A stretch of DNA of 64,000 nucleotides from Bradyrhizobium sp. SRL28 (GTDB lineage: Bacteria; Pseudomonadota; Alphaproteobacteria; Rhizobiales; Xanthobacteraceae), in NCBI RefSeq assembly GCF_018596315.1, contig NZ_JAHEAG010000021.1, positions 1 through 64,000 of the forward strand, given 5' to 3'. Made by a program: the position numbers and the translations under genes. Below are positions 42,280 through 51,274 of the stretch, one piece after another; position 1 is the stretch's first letter, and every line of letters begins with the position of its first letter. Under the pieces are notes generated by a model, which was not told the DNA's origin, made no database searches, and saw only the letters and a list, made by a program, of their open reading frames with translations.

Positions 42280-45200
42280 ATGGTCGTTGAACGATCGGAG
42301 CCAAATCTTTCCCATCTGCATGGCGAAGCGCCCCTCGCCCGCGCTGCTAGCCTTGAGTGGCGGATGGGGTCGCTCGTGCTGGACCCGATCGCGCGCATTC
42401 TAATTCATGACGGCACCCCCCTACCCCTGGGTGAGCGGGCTGTTTCCATTCTGCTAATGCTGGTCGAGCGATCAGGTCAGCTGGTCAGCAAGGAAGACCT
42501 CATCGCGTTTGCCTGGCAGGGCTTGGCTGTCGAGGACAGCAATCTCACGGTTCAGGTTGCTGCGTTGCGGCGGGCGTTGGCGCTGGTCCCTGGAGGGAGA
42601 TCCTGGATCGAGACTTTGCCGCGGCGCGGTTATCGTTTCGTCGGTACCGCCGTACGGTCCGGTGACAAAGACCCGCCGACACCGGATGAACCACAGGCAG
42701 CCCGATCGTCTTATGAAATAGCAAAGCTACCCTCGTCCAAACTCGTGGACGATCAAAAAGACCTGCCGACAGTGTCCGCGCTCACCGATTCACGCGCGCA
42801 CCATATGGTTGGACGCGCCGCCCCGCTCGATATGCTGGACCGGATGGCACAGCGAATGCTGAGCGGCCAAAGACAGATTGCGTTTGTCACTGGAGAGGCT
42901 GGAATCGGAAAGACGGCCTTTATCCAGATGGCGGTGGACCGACTGTCGCAACGGGGCGTCGATTTATTGTGCGGGCGCTGCACCGAGAGGTTCGGCACCG
43001 ATGAGGCCTTCCTGCCATTGATCGACGCGCTGGTGACACGCTGTCGCAGCACGAATGGAGCAGAACTGCAGACAGCAATTCGTGCCCACGCGCCAACCTG
43101 GATGCTGCAGATACCAGGACTGGTTGCTGCGACGGAGCGCGCCGCGTTTCAGCGCGAAGTATTCGGTGCGACCCGCGAGCGCATGCTCCGTGAATTTTGC
43201 GATCTTGTGGAAGCACTGAGCGCCGATCGTCCATGGGTAATCGTTCTCGAGGATCTGCATTGGAGCGACCTGGCAACGCTGGACGCCCTCTCCCGCTTTG
43301 CGCGAGGAGATAGCAAGGCCTCGGTGCTGATCCTCGGTTCCTATCGGCCGGCAGATAGCATCTTCGGCCAACATCCCATTCGGCGCCTGCATCAAGATCT
43401 GGAGATACATGAGCGCTGCGGCGAGTTGCGCCTCGATCGATTGTCTCGAATGGAGGTCGAGCGACATCTCGCACTGCGGTTCCGCGATGATGCCGTGGCG
43501 TCCGCATTGTCTGAACCCGTGTTCGAGCGAACGCAGGGACAGCCGCTGTTCATCGCATCGTTGATCAAGTTTTTCATCGATCAGCGAGTGATCGTCGAAA
43601 CTGACGGTGCCTGGCGCCTGCCGTCGGAGGCGGCGATTCCGCAAGATGGCGTACCGACCGACTTGCTGAATATGATCAATTATCAGGTAGGCCGCCTCAC
43701 CGAGGATGAGCGCCGTCTTCTCGAAGTCGCCAGCGTAGCCGGCGGGGATTTTTCCGCCGCCCTGGTGGCAGCCGGCTTATCGCGCGATGCCGTCGAGGTT
43801 GAGCGTGACCTGGAAGCACTAACCCGCAAGGATCACACGCTGGTCCCGTCGGGTGTGTCTGAATGGCCGGATGGCACGTACTCGGGATCGTATGCTTTCC
43901 GACACATTCTGTATCAAAACGTCGTTTATCAGCATCTCGCGCCGGGACAGCGCGTGCAAACGCACAGGCGTCTGGGCAAGAGGCTGGAACAGGCATATGG
44001 CGATCTGACCTCGGAAATCGCGCCGGTGCTCGCGCTTCATTTCGAACAGGGGCGGGATTTTCCGAACGCGTTGCGCTACCTCGGACAGGCGGCAGACAGT
44101 TCCGCGAAGCGCCTTGGCCACGCGGAAGCGGCCAGCTATCTAACGCGTGGTCTTAGTATTCTCGATCGCATTGATGTGCCGGATAAGTTCAAGCTGCGCA
44201 TCTCCGTGCTGCGACATCGCAGCCTTGCTCTTCGCTCAAGCGGCGATCTCGCTGGCTCGGTTCGTGATCTCAAGGAGATGATTGTCTGCGCTGGACACGC
44301 CGGCGAGCTTCGACAGGAGGTCGCTGGCCTTCTTGCCGTTAGCCGGTTCTGCTTGCACGCAGATCGACGCCTTTGCCTCCAGGCGGCCGAAGATGTGCTG
44401 ATTAAAAGCCAAGCCCTGGAGGACGACACCTTTAAGGCCCTGGTACAAGGCAGCAGCGCCAGCATCAATCTGTATCTCAAGGGATGGCACGATCAGGATG
44501 CAACTCGTTGCATGAGAGCAATGGAGTTGAGTGCGGGCGCACAGGACCACGGCACGTTGATCAGGCGTTATGGAATCGAGGGAATTCTCGACTGTTGGCG
44601 CTCGCGGTACCGAGAGTGTCGTCGCTCGGCGACGCATGGAAAGCGATTGGCCAGCGAGGCCGGGGATGTTTACGTCTTTGTCCTTTTCAATGTGCTGGAG
44701 TCCACCGCGCTCCTTCATCTGGGCGAGTGGCGGGATTTGCAGCGCGAAACCACAACGGCCTTGGAATTTGCGAGAAAAAACGGAAATGAACAGGCCAGCG
44801 GATTATGTCGATTGACGCTCGCATGGTTGCACGTCGAAGCAATGGATTTTGAGGGAGCCCGCGCCCTCTGCGAAGGCGTCGACGAGAAAACTCTCAACGA
44901 AAACCAGTTTGCTTATTTCTTTCAGCGAGCGGTCCTGGCGAAAGCTTTCGTGGGATTATCCGACCCGCAACGAGCAAGCAAACAGTTCAATGACGTTCAG
45001 CGCCGCCTCGAACAAGATGGTATTCCGCTGGATTTTACAATATCCACGCAGCTTTATCACTGTTTGGGGGAATATTGCCTGCAGATTGCCGAATTTGATC
45101 AGGCGAGAAGATGGGCAATCCAGCTGCGCGACTACGCCGCCCCGGCACCCGATCAGAACCATCTCGCGCTCGCCCATGGCCTGTTGGCTCGGATCGCTTT

Positions 45201-45450
45201 TGCTACCGGCGATCGGGACGAAGCTCGCCAGCACTTGTCGCGCGCTTTGTCGATCGTTGACAATGCCAACTTTCCCCTCGCTGCATGGCGCGTTTATCTC
45301 GGCGCCGCGAAGATATTCGAAAGTATCGGTGAAGCGGACGATGCCGCCACCTGCCGGATCCGTTTTGAGACGGTGATACGAACTCTTGCGCGAAACTTTG
45401 AACCCGACGATGCCTTGCACACCTGCGTGTTGAACGCTCTGACAACTTGA
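42280..45450 (+). CDS. OmpR/CadC-type winged-helix regulator with AAA-type ATPase and TPR domains
   Basis: 1056 residues. An N-terminal OmpR-like DNA-binding domain (26-122, LGERAVSILLMLVER and WIETLPRRGYRFVG) leads to an NTPase of the predicted-ATPase/STAND type with Walker A GEAGIGKT (205-212) and Walker B VIVLEDLHWSD (320-330). A long TPR-like helical region runs from about 580 to the end. No membrane segment is visible, unlike CadC. The protein should be a cytoplasmic transcription factor that senses a ligand or partner through the TPR region and uses nucleotide to switch. Tandem repeats in front of the gene may be its own operator. Somewhat lower GC than neighbours. Confidence 0.88.
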   Translation: MVVERSEPNLSHLHGEAPLARAASLEWRMGSLVLDPIARILIHDGTPLPLGERAVSILLMLVERSGQLVSKEDLIAFAWQGLAVEDSNLTVQVAALRRALALVPGGRSWIETLPRRGYRFVGTAVRSGDKDPPTPDEPQAARSSYEIAKLPSSKLVDDQKDLPTVSALTDSRAHHMVGRAAPLDMLDRMAQRMLSGQRQIAFVTGEAGIGKTAFIQMAVDRLSQRGVDLLCGRCTERFGTDEAFLPLIDALVTRCRSTNGAELQTAIRAHAPTWMLQIPGLVAATERAAFQREVFGATRERMLREFCDLVEALSADRPWVIVLEDLHWSDLATLDALSRFARGDSKASVLILGSYRPADSIFGQHPIRRLHQDLEIHERCGELRLDRLSRMEVERHLALRFRDDAVASALSEPVFERTQGQPLFIASLIKFFIDQRVIVETDGAWRLPSEAAIPQDGVPTDLLNMINYQVGRLTEDERRLLEVASVAGGDFSAALVAAGLSRDAVEVERDLEALTRKDHTLVPSGVSEWPDGTYSGSYAFRHILYQNVVYQHLAPGQRVQTHRRLGKRLEQAYGDLTSEIAPVLALHFEQGRDFPNALRYLGQAADSSAKRLGHAEAASYLTRGLSILDRIDVPDKFKLRISVLRHRSLALRSSGDLAGSVRDLKEMIVCAGHAGELRQEVAGLLAVSRFCLHADRRLCLQAAEDVLIKSQALEDDTFKALVQGSSASINLYLKGWHDQDATRCMRAMELSAGAQDHGTLIRRYGIEGILDCWRSRYRECRRSATHGKRLASEAGDVYVFVLFNVLESTALLHLGEWRDLQRETTTALEFARKNGNEQASGLCRLTLAWLHVEAMDFEGARALCEGVDEKTLNENQFAYFFQRAVLAKAFVGLSDPQRASKQFNDVQRRLEQDGIPLDFTISTQLYHCLGEYCLQIAEFDQARRWAIQLRDYAAPAPDQNHLALAHGLLARIAFATGDRDEARQHLSRALSIVDNANFPLAAWRVYLGAAKIFESIGEADDAATCRIRFETVIRTLARNFEPDDALHTCVLNALTT

Positions 45451-45499
45451 ACAGCGTGTTCGATCTCGGCGTCTGACAGCCGCCAGGTAGACTTGCCCC

Positions 45500-45537
45500 A
45501 AAGAAAAAGGCCGGCGGGCATTACGCCGCCGACCTTG
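45500..45537 (-). terminator. Rho-independent terminator
   Basis: On the minus strand GGTCGGCGGCG pairs with the GCCGGCC side across GTAATGCCC, followed by TTTTTCTTT. It is placed to end the lemA-TPM operon, about 190 bases after the last stop. Confidence 0.75.
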
Positions 45538-45727
45538 TCTTGCAACTGCCGGCTCGTGGGTCCGGTTCCGTTGCTTGCATTCCGCTTACTACATCTACCT
45601 TGATCGGTAGCACCCGGCGACGGCTGACGCCATTGCACGCGGGTATGGCCAAACCGTACCGAGGTAGGCTCATTCTATGGAATCGGATGAAGCGGACTAT
45701 CCATTGGTTTAGGCCGGTGATGGCGAT

Positions 45728-46225
45728 CTACATCACGACCGGCGCATCCGGTAGTTCATTCGGCCCTGCCCCCTGCACTGGAAAGTGCGTTGCCAACTCG
45801 CGCGACACCGCCTCGATGCCCTTGATCACGCCACCTTCAAAATTTCCGGCCCTGAACTGCGTCTCCATTTCGACGCAGATTTTTTCCCAGCCGGCGTGAC
45901 CGACCCTGGCGTCGATGCCACGGTCTGCAACAATCTCGAAGTCGTGGTCGGCCAGCAGCAGGTAGATCAAGACGCCGTTATTGTGCGCAGTGTCCCAAAT
46001 CCGCAACTGCGAAAAAATATCCAGCGCCCGCTCCCGCGCGGGCTGATTGCGAAACAGCGGCGCGCCGTCGAGCGCGCCTTCCACCACGAAGCGCACCTGT
46101 CCGGAATGCGTGGCTTCGCCTGACTTGATCGCCTGCTCGATCCTCGCCAGCGCCTGCGGCGGAAAGATGCGCCGCAGCCGCCAGCGATGTTCGAGGAGAT
46201 GCCTGCCGATGCGCCTGATGCTCAT
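45728..46225 (-). CDS. TPM-domain protein (short)
   Basis: 165 residues from the ATG at 46225; a longer Ala-rich frame to 46408 lies on top of the preceding gene and is rejected. The TPM fold is seen in QVRFVVEGALDGAPL, then IWDTAHNNGVLIYLLLADHDFEIVADRGI and a C-terminal KGIEAVSRELATHFP. There is no signal peptide or membrane span, so it may be cytoplasmic or need a partner. It starts 1 base after the stop of the longer TPM gene. TPM domains are known from a plant thylakoid phosphatase; the bacterial role is unclear. Confidence 0.82.
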   Translation of the reverse strand: MSIRRIGRHLLEHRWRLRRIFPPQALARIEQAIKSGEATHSGQVRFVVEGALDGAPLFRNQPARERALDIFSQLRIWDTAHNNGVLIYLLLADHDFEIVADRGIDARVGHAGWEKICVEMETQFRAGNFEGGVIKGIEAVSRELATHFPVQGAGPNELPDAPVVM

Positions 46226-46226
46226 G

Positions 46227-47108
46227 CTACCAGCTCCCCGATGCGCCGCCGCCACCAAAGCTGCCGCCGCCGCCACTGAAGCCGCCGCTCGAACTGCCGC
46301 TGCTGCTACTGCCCCAGTTGCTGCTGCTGCCACCTGACCAGCCGCCCCGCGTGCCGCGGCTGCCGCCGGACGGCATAAGATCGATAAACGCGAAAATGAG
46401 GAAGGCAAGCACGCCGACGACCGCAGCCAATCCCAGGCTGCCGACGAGGAGCCACGCCAAGACTCCGACGAAGCCGCCGGTCGCAGCCGAGCCGACCAGA
46501 CGCCCGAGCGCCGCCCTCAGCGCGCTTCCGACAATGAACACGAAGGCGAGGACGAACGGATTGAACGGATCGATACCGCTGAGAAGACCGGTGTCTTGCC
46601 AATGCGGTGGCTCCGGCTCGGGCAATTTTTCGCCCTCGGCGACCCGGACCACCCGGTCGACGCCCGCTGAGACGCCACCGGCGAAATCGCCGGTCTTGAA
46701 CTTCGGTGTAATGTCCTCGTCGATGATGCGTTTGGTGGTAGCATCGGTCAGCGCGCCTTCGAGGCCGTAGCCGACCTCGATGCGCAGGCGGCGATCGTTC
46801 TTGGCGATGACGAGCAGCGCGCCGTCATCGATCTTCTTGCGGCCGATCTTCCAGGCCTCCGCGACCCGGAGCGAGTATTGCTCGATGGCCTCACCGTCGG
46901 TCGTCGGCACGATCAGCACCGCGACCTGACTGCCTTTTCGCGTCTCGAGATCCTCCAGCGTCTGCGTCAGCGAGGCGATGTCGCTGGCCGCGAGGGTGCC
47001 GGTCTGATCGACCACCCGCCCGCTCAGTGGCGGCACCGCGACGAGGGCCAGAGCCGAACAAGCCCAGCACACGAGCAGCGCAAGAATGGAGGCTCTTGCA
47101 GCGTTCAT
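46227..47108 (-). CDS. TPM-domain membrane protein (YgcG-like)
   Basis: 293 residues. Signal peptide (ASILALLVCWACSALALV), then a TPM domain (about 30-165, VVDQTGTLAASDIASLTQTL, DDGALLVIAKNDRRLRIEVGYGLEGAL), membrane helices around 195-250, and a Ser/Gly-rich tail (GGWSGGSSSNWGSSSSGSSS) typical of YgcG proteins. It occurs next to lemA in many bacteria, as here (21 bases after lemA). Probably an envelope protein working with LemA in an unknown process. Confidence 0.88.
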   Translation of the reverse strand: MNAARASILALLVCWACSALALVAVPPLSGRVVDQTGTLAASDIASLTQTLEDLETRKGSQVAVLIVPTTDGEAIEQYSLRVAEAWKIGRKKIDDGALLVIAKNDRRLRIEVGYGLEGALTDATTKRIIDEDITPKFKTGDFAGGVSAGVDRVVRVAEGEKLPEPEPPHWQDTGLLSGIDPFNPFVLAFVFIVGSALRAALGRLVGSAATGGFVGVLAWLLVGSLGLAAVVGVLAFLIFAFIDLMPSGGSRGTRGGWSGGSSSNWGSSSSGSSSGGFSGGGGSFGGGGASGSW

Positions 47109-47129
47109 CGCGTTTGTCTTTTTCGGCCG

Positions 47130-47738
47130 CTACTTGGCGGGCGCCGGCGTCGGGTTGAAATCCACCTTCGGCGCCGTCGAGATCTCCTTCTCGTTCTCGA
47201 CCGTGAAGTTCGGCTTCTCCTTGTAGCCGAACGCCATCGCCGTCAGATTGTTCGGAAAGGTGCGGATGCCGACATTATAATCCTGCACCGCCTTGATGTA
47301 GCGGTTGCGCGCCACGGTGATGCGGTTTTCGGTGCCTTCGAGCTGTGACATCAGGTCACGAAAAAGCGCATCCGACTTGAGCTGCGGATAGTTTTCGGTC
47401 ACCACCAATAGCCGCGACAGCGCGCTCGACAGTTCGCCCTGGGCGGCCTGGAATTTCTGGAATGCGGCGGGATCGTTCAGCACCTCCGGCGTCGCCTGGA
47501 TGCTGCCGACCTTGGCACGCGCATTGGTGACCCCGAGCAGCACGTCCTTTTCCTGTTGCGCAAAGCCCTTCACCGAATTGACGAGGTTGGGCACGAGATC
47601 GGCGCGACGCTGATACTGGTTGACCACTTCCGACCAGCCCGATTTGACCTGCTCGTCGGTGGTCTGGATCGCGTTGTAGCCGCAATTGGTCAGGCTCAAT
47701 GTCGCCAGCGCTGCCAGAATGGTCCATAGTCTGCGCAT
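47130..47738 (-). CDS. lemA: LemA-family lipoprotein
   Basis: 202 residues. It begins with a lipoprotein signal peptide whose lipobox is LTNC (residues 16-19), so it is likely anchored to a membrane as a lipoprotein. The LemA helical domain is clear: QVKSGWSEVVNQYQRRADLVPNLV and ARNRYIKAVQDYNVGIRTFP. First gene of the lemA-ygcG-TPM operon, a widespread arrangement of unknown function. Divergent from the enoyl-CoA hydratase gene. Confidence 0.92.
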   Translation of the reverse strand: MRRLWTILAALATLSLTNCGYNAIQTTDEQVKSGWSEVVNQYQRRADLVPNLVNSVKGFAQQEKDVLLGVTNARAKVGSIQATPEVLNDPAAFQKFQAAQGELSSALSRLLVVTENYPQLKSDALFRDLMSQLEGTENRITVARNRYIKAVQDYNVGIRTFPNNLTAMAFGYKEKPNFTVENEKEISTAPKVDFNPTPAPAK

Positions 47739-47913
47739 CGAACTCTCCTGAAAAGAAAGTCAAACGCCAACATAGCAGATTGGTTGCATCCGGTATGCAG
47801 GCGCGGGGCCAGGTTAGCCCGATTTTGCAGGCCGATTTGCAGGCGACGGCACTTGCGTATCATTTGCCGAAATAACAACATGGCCTCCAACGATAAGGAA
47901 ACGCGAGGGCGTC

Positions 47914-48762
47914 ATGGAGTTCGAGACCATCGTCGTGGAGCGGCCGGAGCCACGCATCGCGCGGATCGTGATGAACCGGCCCGAGGCGCGCAACGCGCAG
48001 AACCTGCAGATGACCTACGACCTCAACGCCGCCTTCGACCAGGCGGTGCAGGACGACGCAGTCAAGGTCATCATTCTCGCCGGCAACGGCCCGCATTTTT
48101 CGTCAGGGCATGACCTGCGCCCTGGGGCTAAGAACGCCGCCGGCGCGGATTTTCCGCCGGTCGGAAATTGGGGCGGGTTCGCCGAGCCCAACGCCCATGG
48201 CCGCTTTGCGCGCGAGCAGGAAATCTATCTGCAGATCACACGGCGCTGGCGCAATCTGGCAAAACCTACGATCGCGGAAGTGCACGGCAAATGCATCGCC
48301 GGCGGCCTGATGCTGGCATGGGCCTGCGACCTGATCGTCGCGAGCGATGATGCGGAATTCTGCGATCCCGTCGTTACCATGGGCGTCTGCGGCGTCGAAT
48401 GGTTCGTGCATCCATGGGAGCTCGGTCCGCGCAAGGCCAAGGAATTGCTCTTCACCGCTGACGTCTGGAGTGCGGAGGAAGCGCACCGGCTCGGCATGGT
48501 CAACCACGTCGTGCCGAGGCCAGAGCTTTCTTCCTTCGTCATGAAGCTTGCCGAAAGGATCGCTGCAAAACCTTCGTTCGCGCTGAAACTGACAAAAGAA
48601 GCCGTCAATCGCTCGGTCGACGTGATGGGTCAACCCGCGGCGATCGAGCAGGCGTTCGCGCTGCATCAGCTCTGCCACGCGCATAACCTTCAGGAGTTCG
48701 GAATGATCGTGGACCCCGCAGGGCTTCATCCTTCCGTGCGGAAACCGGCACAGGCAAAATAG
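47914..48762 (+). CDS. Enoyl-CoA hydratase/isomerase family protein
   Basis: 282-residue crotonase-fold protein. The oxyanion-hole segments are HFSSGHDL (near 61-68) and GKCIAGGLMLAW (124-135). The usual catalytic Glu pair is not obvious: the second region reads DPVVTMGVCGVEWFVHP, so the reaction could be hydration, isomerisation or something more specialised. The C-terminal trimerisation helix is long. First gene of an operon with two acyl-CoA dehydrogenases (19- and 12-base gaps). Together they look like a beta-oxidation-type route for a steroid or other complex acyl-CoA. Confidence 0.85.
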   Translation: MEFETIVVERPEPRIARIVMNRPEARNAQNLQMTYDLNAAFDQAVQDDAVKVIILAGNGPHFSSGHDLRPGAKNAAGADFPPVGNWGGFAEPNAHGRFAREQEIYLQITRRWRNLAKPTIAEVHGKCIAGGLMLAWACDLIVASDDAEFCDPVVTMGVCGVEWFVHPWELGPRKAKELLFTADVWSAEEAHRLGMVNHVVPRPELSSFVMKLAERIAAKPSFALKLTKEAVNRSVDVMGQPAAIEQAFALHQLCHAHNLQEFGMIVDPAGLHPSVRKPAQAK

Positions 48763-48781
48763 AACAAGCAAAGAAGATCCG

Positions 48782-49930
48782 ATGGACCTCACCTTGAGCG
48801 ACGAGCAGCGGCTGCTGCGCGAAAGTGCCGACCGCTTCGTCAGCGAGACCTATACCGCCGGTCATCGCCGCAAGATCGCCAGCGAGCCGCTCGGCTTCAG
48901 CGCGGATATCTGGAAAGAATTCGCCGATCTTGGCTGGCTGGCGCTGCCGATTGCGGAAGCCCATGGCGGGCTCGGCGGCGGCGCGATTGAGATCGGCATC
49001 CTGATGGAAGCATTCGGGCGCGGCCTCGTATCCGAGCCGTATCTCTCGACCGTCGTGATCGGCGCATCGCTGATCTCGGAATGCGGCACCGAGGCGCAGA
49101 AGCAGGCGTTGCTGCCGAAAATCGCCGACGGTTCGCTGTATCTCGCATTCGCGCATTCGGAACGTCAGGCACGCTTCGATCTGGCTGATGTCACGACCAC
49201 GGCGAAGAAAACGCCTGACGGCTGGCGCCTCGACGGACACAAGACGGCCGTGCTCGACGGCAACGCCGCCGGACAGATCATCGTCTCGGCCCGCGTCGAC
49301 GACGGCTCCGGCAAACCGGGCAAGCTCTGCCTGTTCCTGGCACCGCAAGGAGCGCGCGGCCTCGCCTTACGCGACTTTCCGCGGCTTGGTGGCGGGCGGG
49401 CCTGCAATCTCGAACTCCGGGATGTACTGCTTCCTGCCGACGCCCTGCTCGGCGATGGCAGCGACGCCTTGCCGGCGATCGAAGCCGTGGTTGATCGCGC
49501 CATGGCTGCGCTTGGGGCTGAGGCCGTCGGCATCATGCAAACCCTGCTCGACCAGACGCTGGAATACACCAAAATTCGAAAACAGTTCGGACGGCCGCTC
49601 TCCGCCAATCAGGTGATCCGGCATCGCCTTGCCGACATGGCGATGCAATGCGACGAGGCGCGTTCGATGGCGTTACGCGCCGCCTTGATGGCCGACGCCG
49701 AGCCGGTCGCGCGCAGCCGCGCCGCCTCGGGCGCCAAGGCCAAGATCGGCAAATGCGCGCGCTTTGTCGCCGAACAGTCGGTCCAGCTTCACGGCGCGAT
49801 GGGCGTCACCGAGGAGCTCGACATCGGGGCCTACTTCAAGCGGCTGCTCGCCTTCGACACGCTGTTCGGCGGCAGCGCCTATCACTATCGCCGTCACGCC
49901 ACGTTGGGCGGCCGTGCCGTTCAGGCCTGA
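48782..49930 (+). CDS. Acyl-CoA dehydrogenase-like subunit lacking a visible catalytic base
   Basis: 382 residues with the acyl-CoA dehydrogenase fold (DLTLSDEQRLLRESADRF, YTKIRKQFGRPLSANQ, VQLHGAMGVTEELDIG). At the usual catalytic loop it has LFGGSAYHY instead of YEGT, and the alternative position (ER motif before the GAEAVG helix) reads DRAMAALG. No Glu base is evident. This fits the non-catalytic or FAD-binding partner of heteromeric dehydrogenases such as the actinobacterial FadE28-FadE29 type. The next gene is the likely partner, 12 bases on. Confidence 0.85.
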   Translation: MDLTLSDEQRLLRESADRFVSETYTAGHRRKIASEPLGFSADIWKEFADLGWLALPIAEAHGGLGGGAIEIGILMEAFGRGLVSEPYLSTVVIGASLISECGTEAQKQALLPKIADGSLYLAFAHSERQARFDLADVTTTAKKTPDGWRLDGHKTAVLDGNAAGQIIVSARVDDGSGKPGKLCLFLAPQGARGLALRDFPRLGGGRACNLELRDVLLPADALLGDGSDALPAIEAVVDRAMAALGAEAVGIMQTLLDQTLEYTKIRKQFGRPLSANQVIRHRLADMAMQCDEARSMALRAALMADAEPVARSRAASGAKAKIGKCARFVAEQSVQLHGAMGVTEELDIGAYFKRLLAFDTLFGGSAYHYRRHATLGGRAVQA

Positions 49931-49942
49931 AAGGAGCGCACC

Positions 49943-51139
49943 ATGGATCTCGCCTTCAATGCCGAAGAGCGTGCTTTCGAGAAAGAGGTCCGCGACTTCA
50001 TCGCGGAAAATCTCACGCCGGAAATGAAACGCGCCACCGCGCTGACGCCCTCGGTGTTCTCCGATCCTGATATCGGCATGGCCTGGCAGCGCGCCCTGCA
50101 CAAGAAAGGCTGGGGCGCACCGGGCTGGCCGGTGGATCATGGCGGACCAGACTGGACGCCGGCGCAGCGCTGGATCTTTGAGACCGAATGCGCCCGCGCC
50201 GGTGTGCCCAATGTGAACGTGATGGGCGTCAAAATGGTCGGCCCCGTCATCATCGGCTTCGGCTCGCCCGAACAGAAAAACTTTTATCTGCCGCGGATTG
50301 TCTCCGGCGAGGATTACTGGTGCCAGGGCTATTCGGAACCGGGCTCCGGCTCCGACCTGTCGTCGCTGAAAACCCGTGCGGTGCGCGACGGTGACGACTA
50401 CATCATCAACGGCACCAAGATCTGGACCACGCATGCCCATCACGCCAACCGGATGTTCGCGCTGGTGCGCACCAATGAGACCGAGCGGCAGCAGGACGGC
50501 ATCTCCTTCCTCCTGATCGATATGAAGAGCCCGGGCATCACGACGCGGCCGATCCTCACCATCGGCGGCGACCACGAGGTCAACCAGGTATTTTTCGACG
50601 ATGTTCGCGTCCCCGTCACCAACCGCGTCGGCGAGGAAGGCAAGGGCTGGACCTACGGCAAATACCTGCTCGAATTTGAACGCGGCGCCGGCATCGCCTC
50701 AGCTAAATTGCGCGACGCGCTGAAGACGATTTCGGACCTTGCCGAATCCGACGCCACCGGCCGCGCCATCGACGATCCCGATATCGCGGTGCGGATGTCC
50801 GAGGTCGAGGTCGACATCGATACGCTTGAAATGACCGAGCTGCGCGTGCTCTCCGCGCTGCAGACCGGGCAAAATCCCGGCGCCGTGTCGTCGCTGCTAA
50901 AACTACGCGTCAGCGAAATCCGCCAGGCCGTGACCCGGCTCGGCGTCGACGTGATCGGCAATGACGGCCTCTATGTCGAGCCGGTACGGCCGCTCTACCG
51001 GCTCAACGAGGCACCGGCAATTCCAGAGGAGTTGCTGCCGGTGGTGCCGGAATATCTCAACGGACGGGCGTATACGATCTTCGGGGGCTCGTCGGAGATC
51101 CAGCGGGAGATCGTGGCGAAGATGGTGCTGGGGTTGTAA
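49943..51139 (+). CDS. Acyl-CoA dehydrogenase (likely catalytic partner)
   Basis: 398 residues. Fold motifs include CQGYSEPGSGSDLSSLKT, NGTKIWTTHAHHAN and the C-terminal IFGGSSEIQREIVAKMVLGL. In the last motif Gly replaces the standard catalytic Glu. However EFERGAGIAS (near residue 247) supplies a Glu at the alternative base position used by steroid-type dehydrogenases. AAAGGAG precedes the ATG. Probably forms a heterotetramer with the preceding gene product and oxidises a bulky acyl-CoA. Electron acceptor would be ETF. Confidence 0.88.
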   Translation: MDLAFNAEERAFEKEVRDFIAENLTPEMKRATALTPSVFSDPDIGMAWQRALHKKGWGAPGWPVDHGGPDWTPAQRWIFETECARAGVPNVNVMGVKMVGPVIIGFGSPEQKNFYLPRIVSGEDYWCQGYSEPGSGSDLSSLKTRAVRDGDDYIINGTKIWTTHAHHANRMFALVRTNETERQQDGISFLLIDMKSPGITTRPILTIGGDHEVNQVFFDDVRVPVTNRVGEEGKGWTYGKYLLEFERGAGIASAKLRDALKTISDLAESDATGRAIDDPDIAVRMSEVEVDIDTLEMTELRVLSALQTGQNPGAVSSLLKLRVSEIRQAVTRLGVDVIGNDGLYVEPVRPLYRLNEAPAIPEELLPVVPEYLNGRAYTIFGGSSEIQREIVAKMVLGL

Positions 51140-51150
51140 TTCTATCCTCC

Positions 51151-51256
51151 GTCATTCCGGGATGCGCCTCTTGGCGCAGGCCCGGAATCCATTGGGCCGT
51201 ATGCTTCGTGGCCAAATGGATTCCGGGCTCAGCCCTGCGGGCTGCCCCGGAATGAC
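51151..51256. repeat. Dispersed palindrome, family F
   Basis: Arms GTCATTCCGGGATGCGCC.. and ..CCCCGGAATGAC, with inner CCCGGAATCCATT paired to AATGGATTCCGGG. It lies between the convergent acyl-CoA dehydrogenase and CoxL-like genes. Confidence 0.8.
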
Positions 51257-51274
51257 AAGCTGAGAGAGCGCGCC

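Noticed and set aside
45294..45638. A 114-codon minus-strand frame
   Set aside because: It overlaps the end of the giant regulator and runs through the terminator hairpin; no features support it.
46226..46408. N-terminal extension of the short TPM protein
   Set aside because: It consists of Ala-rich sequence read from the Ser/Gly-rich tail of the upstream gene in another frame; the ATG at 46225 is preferred.
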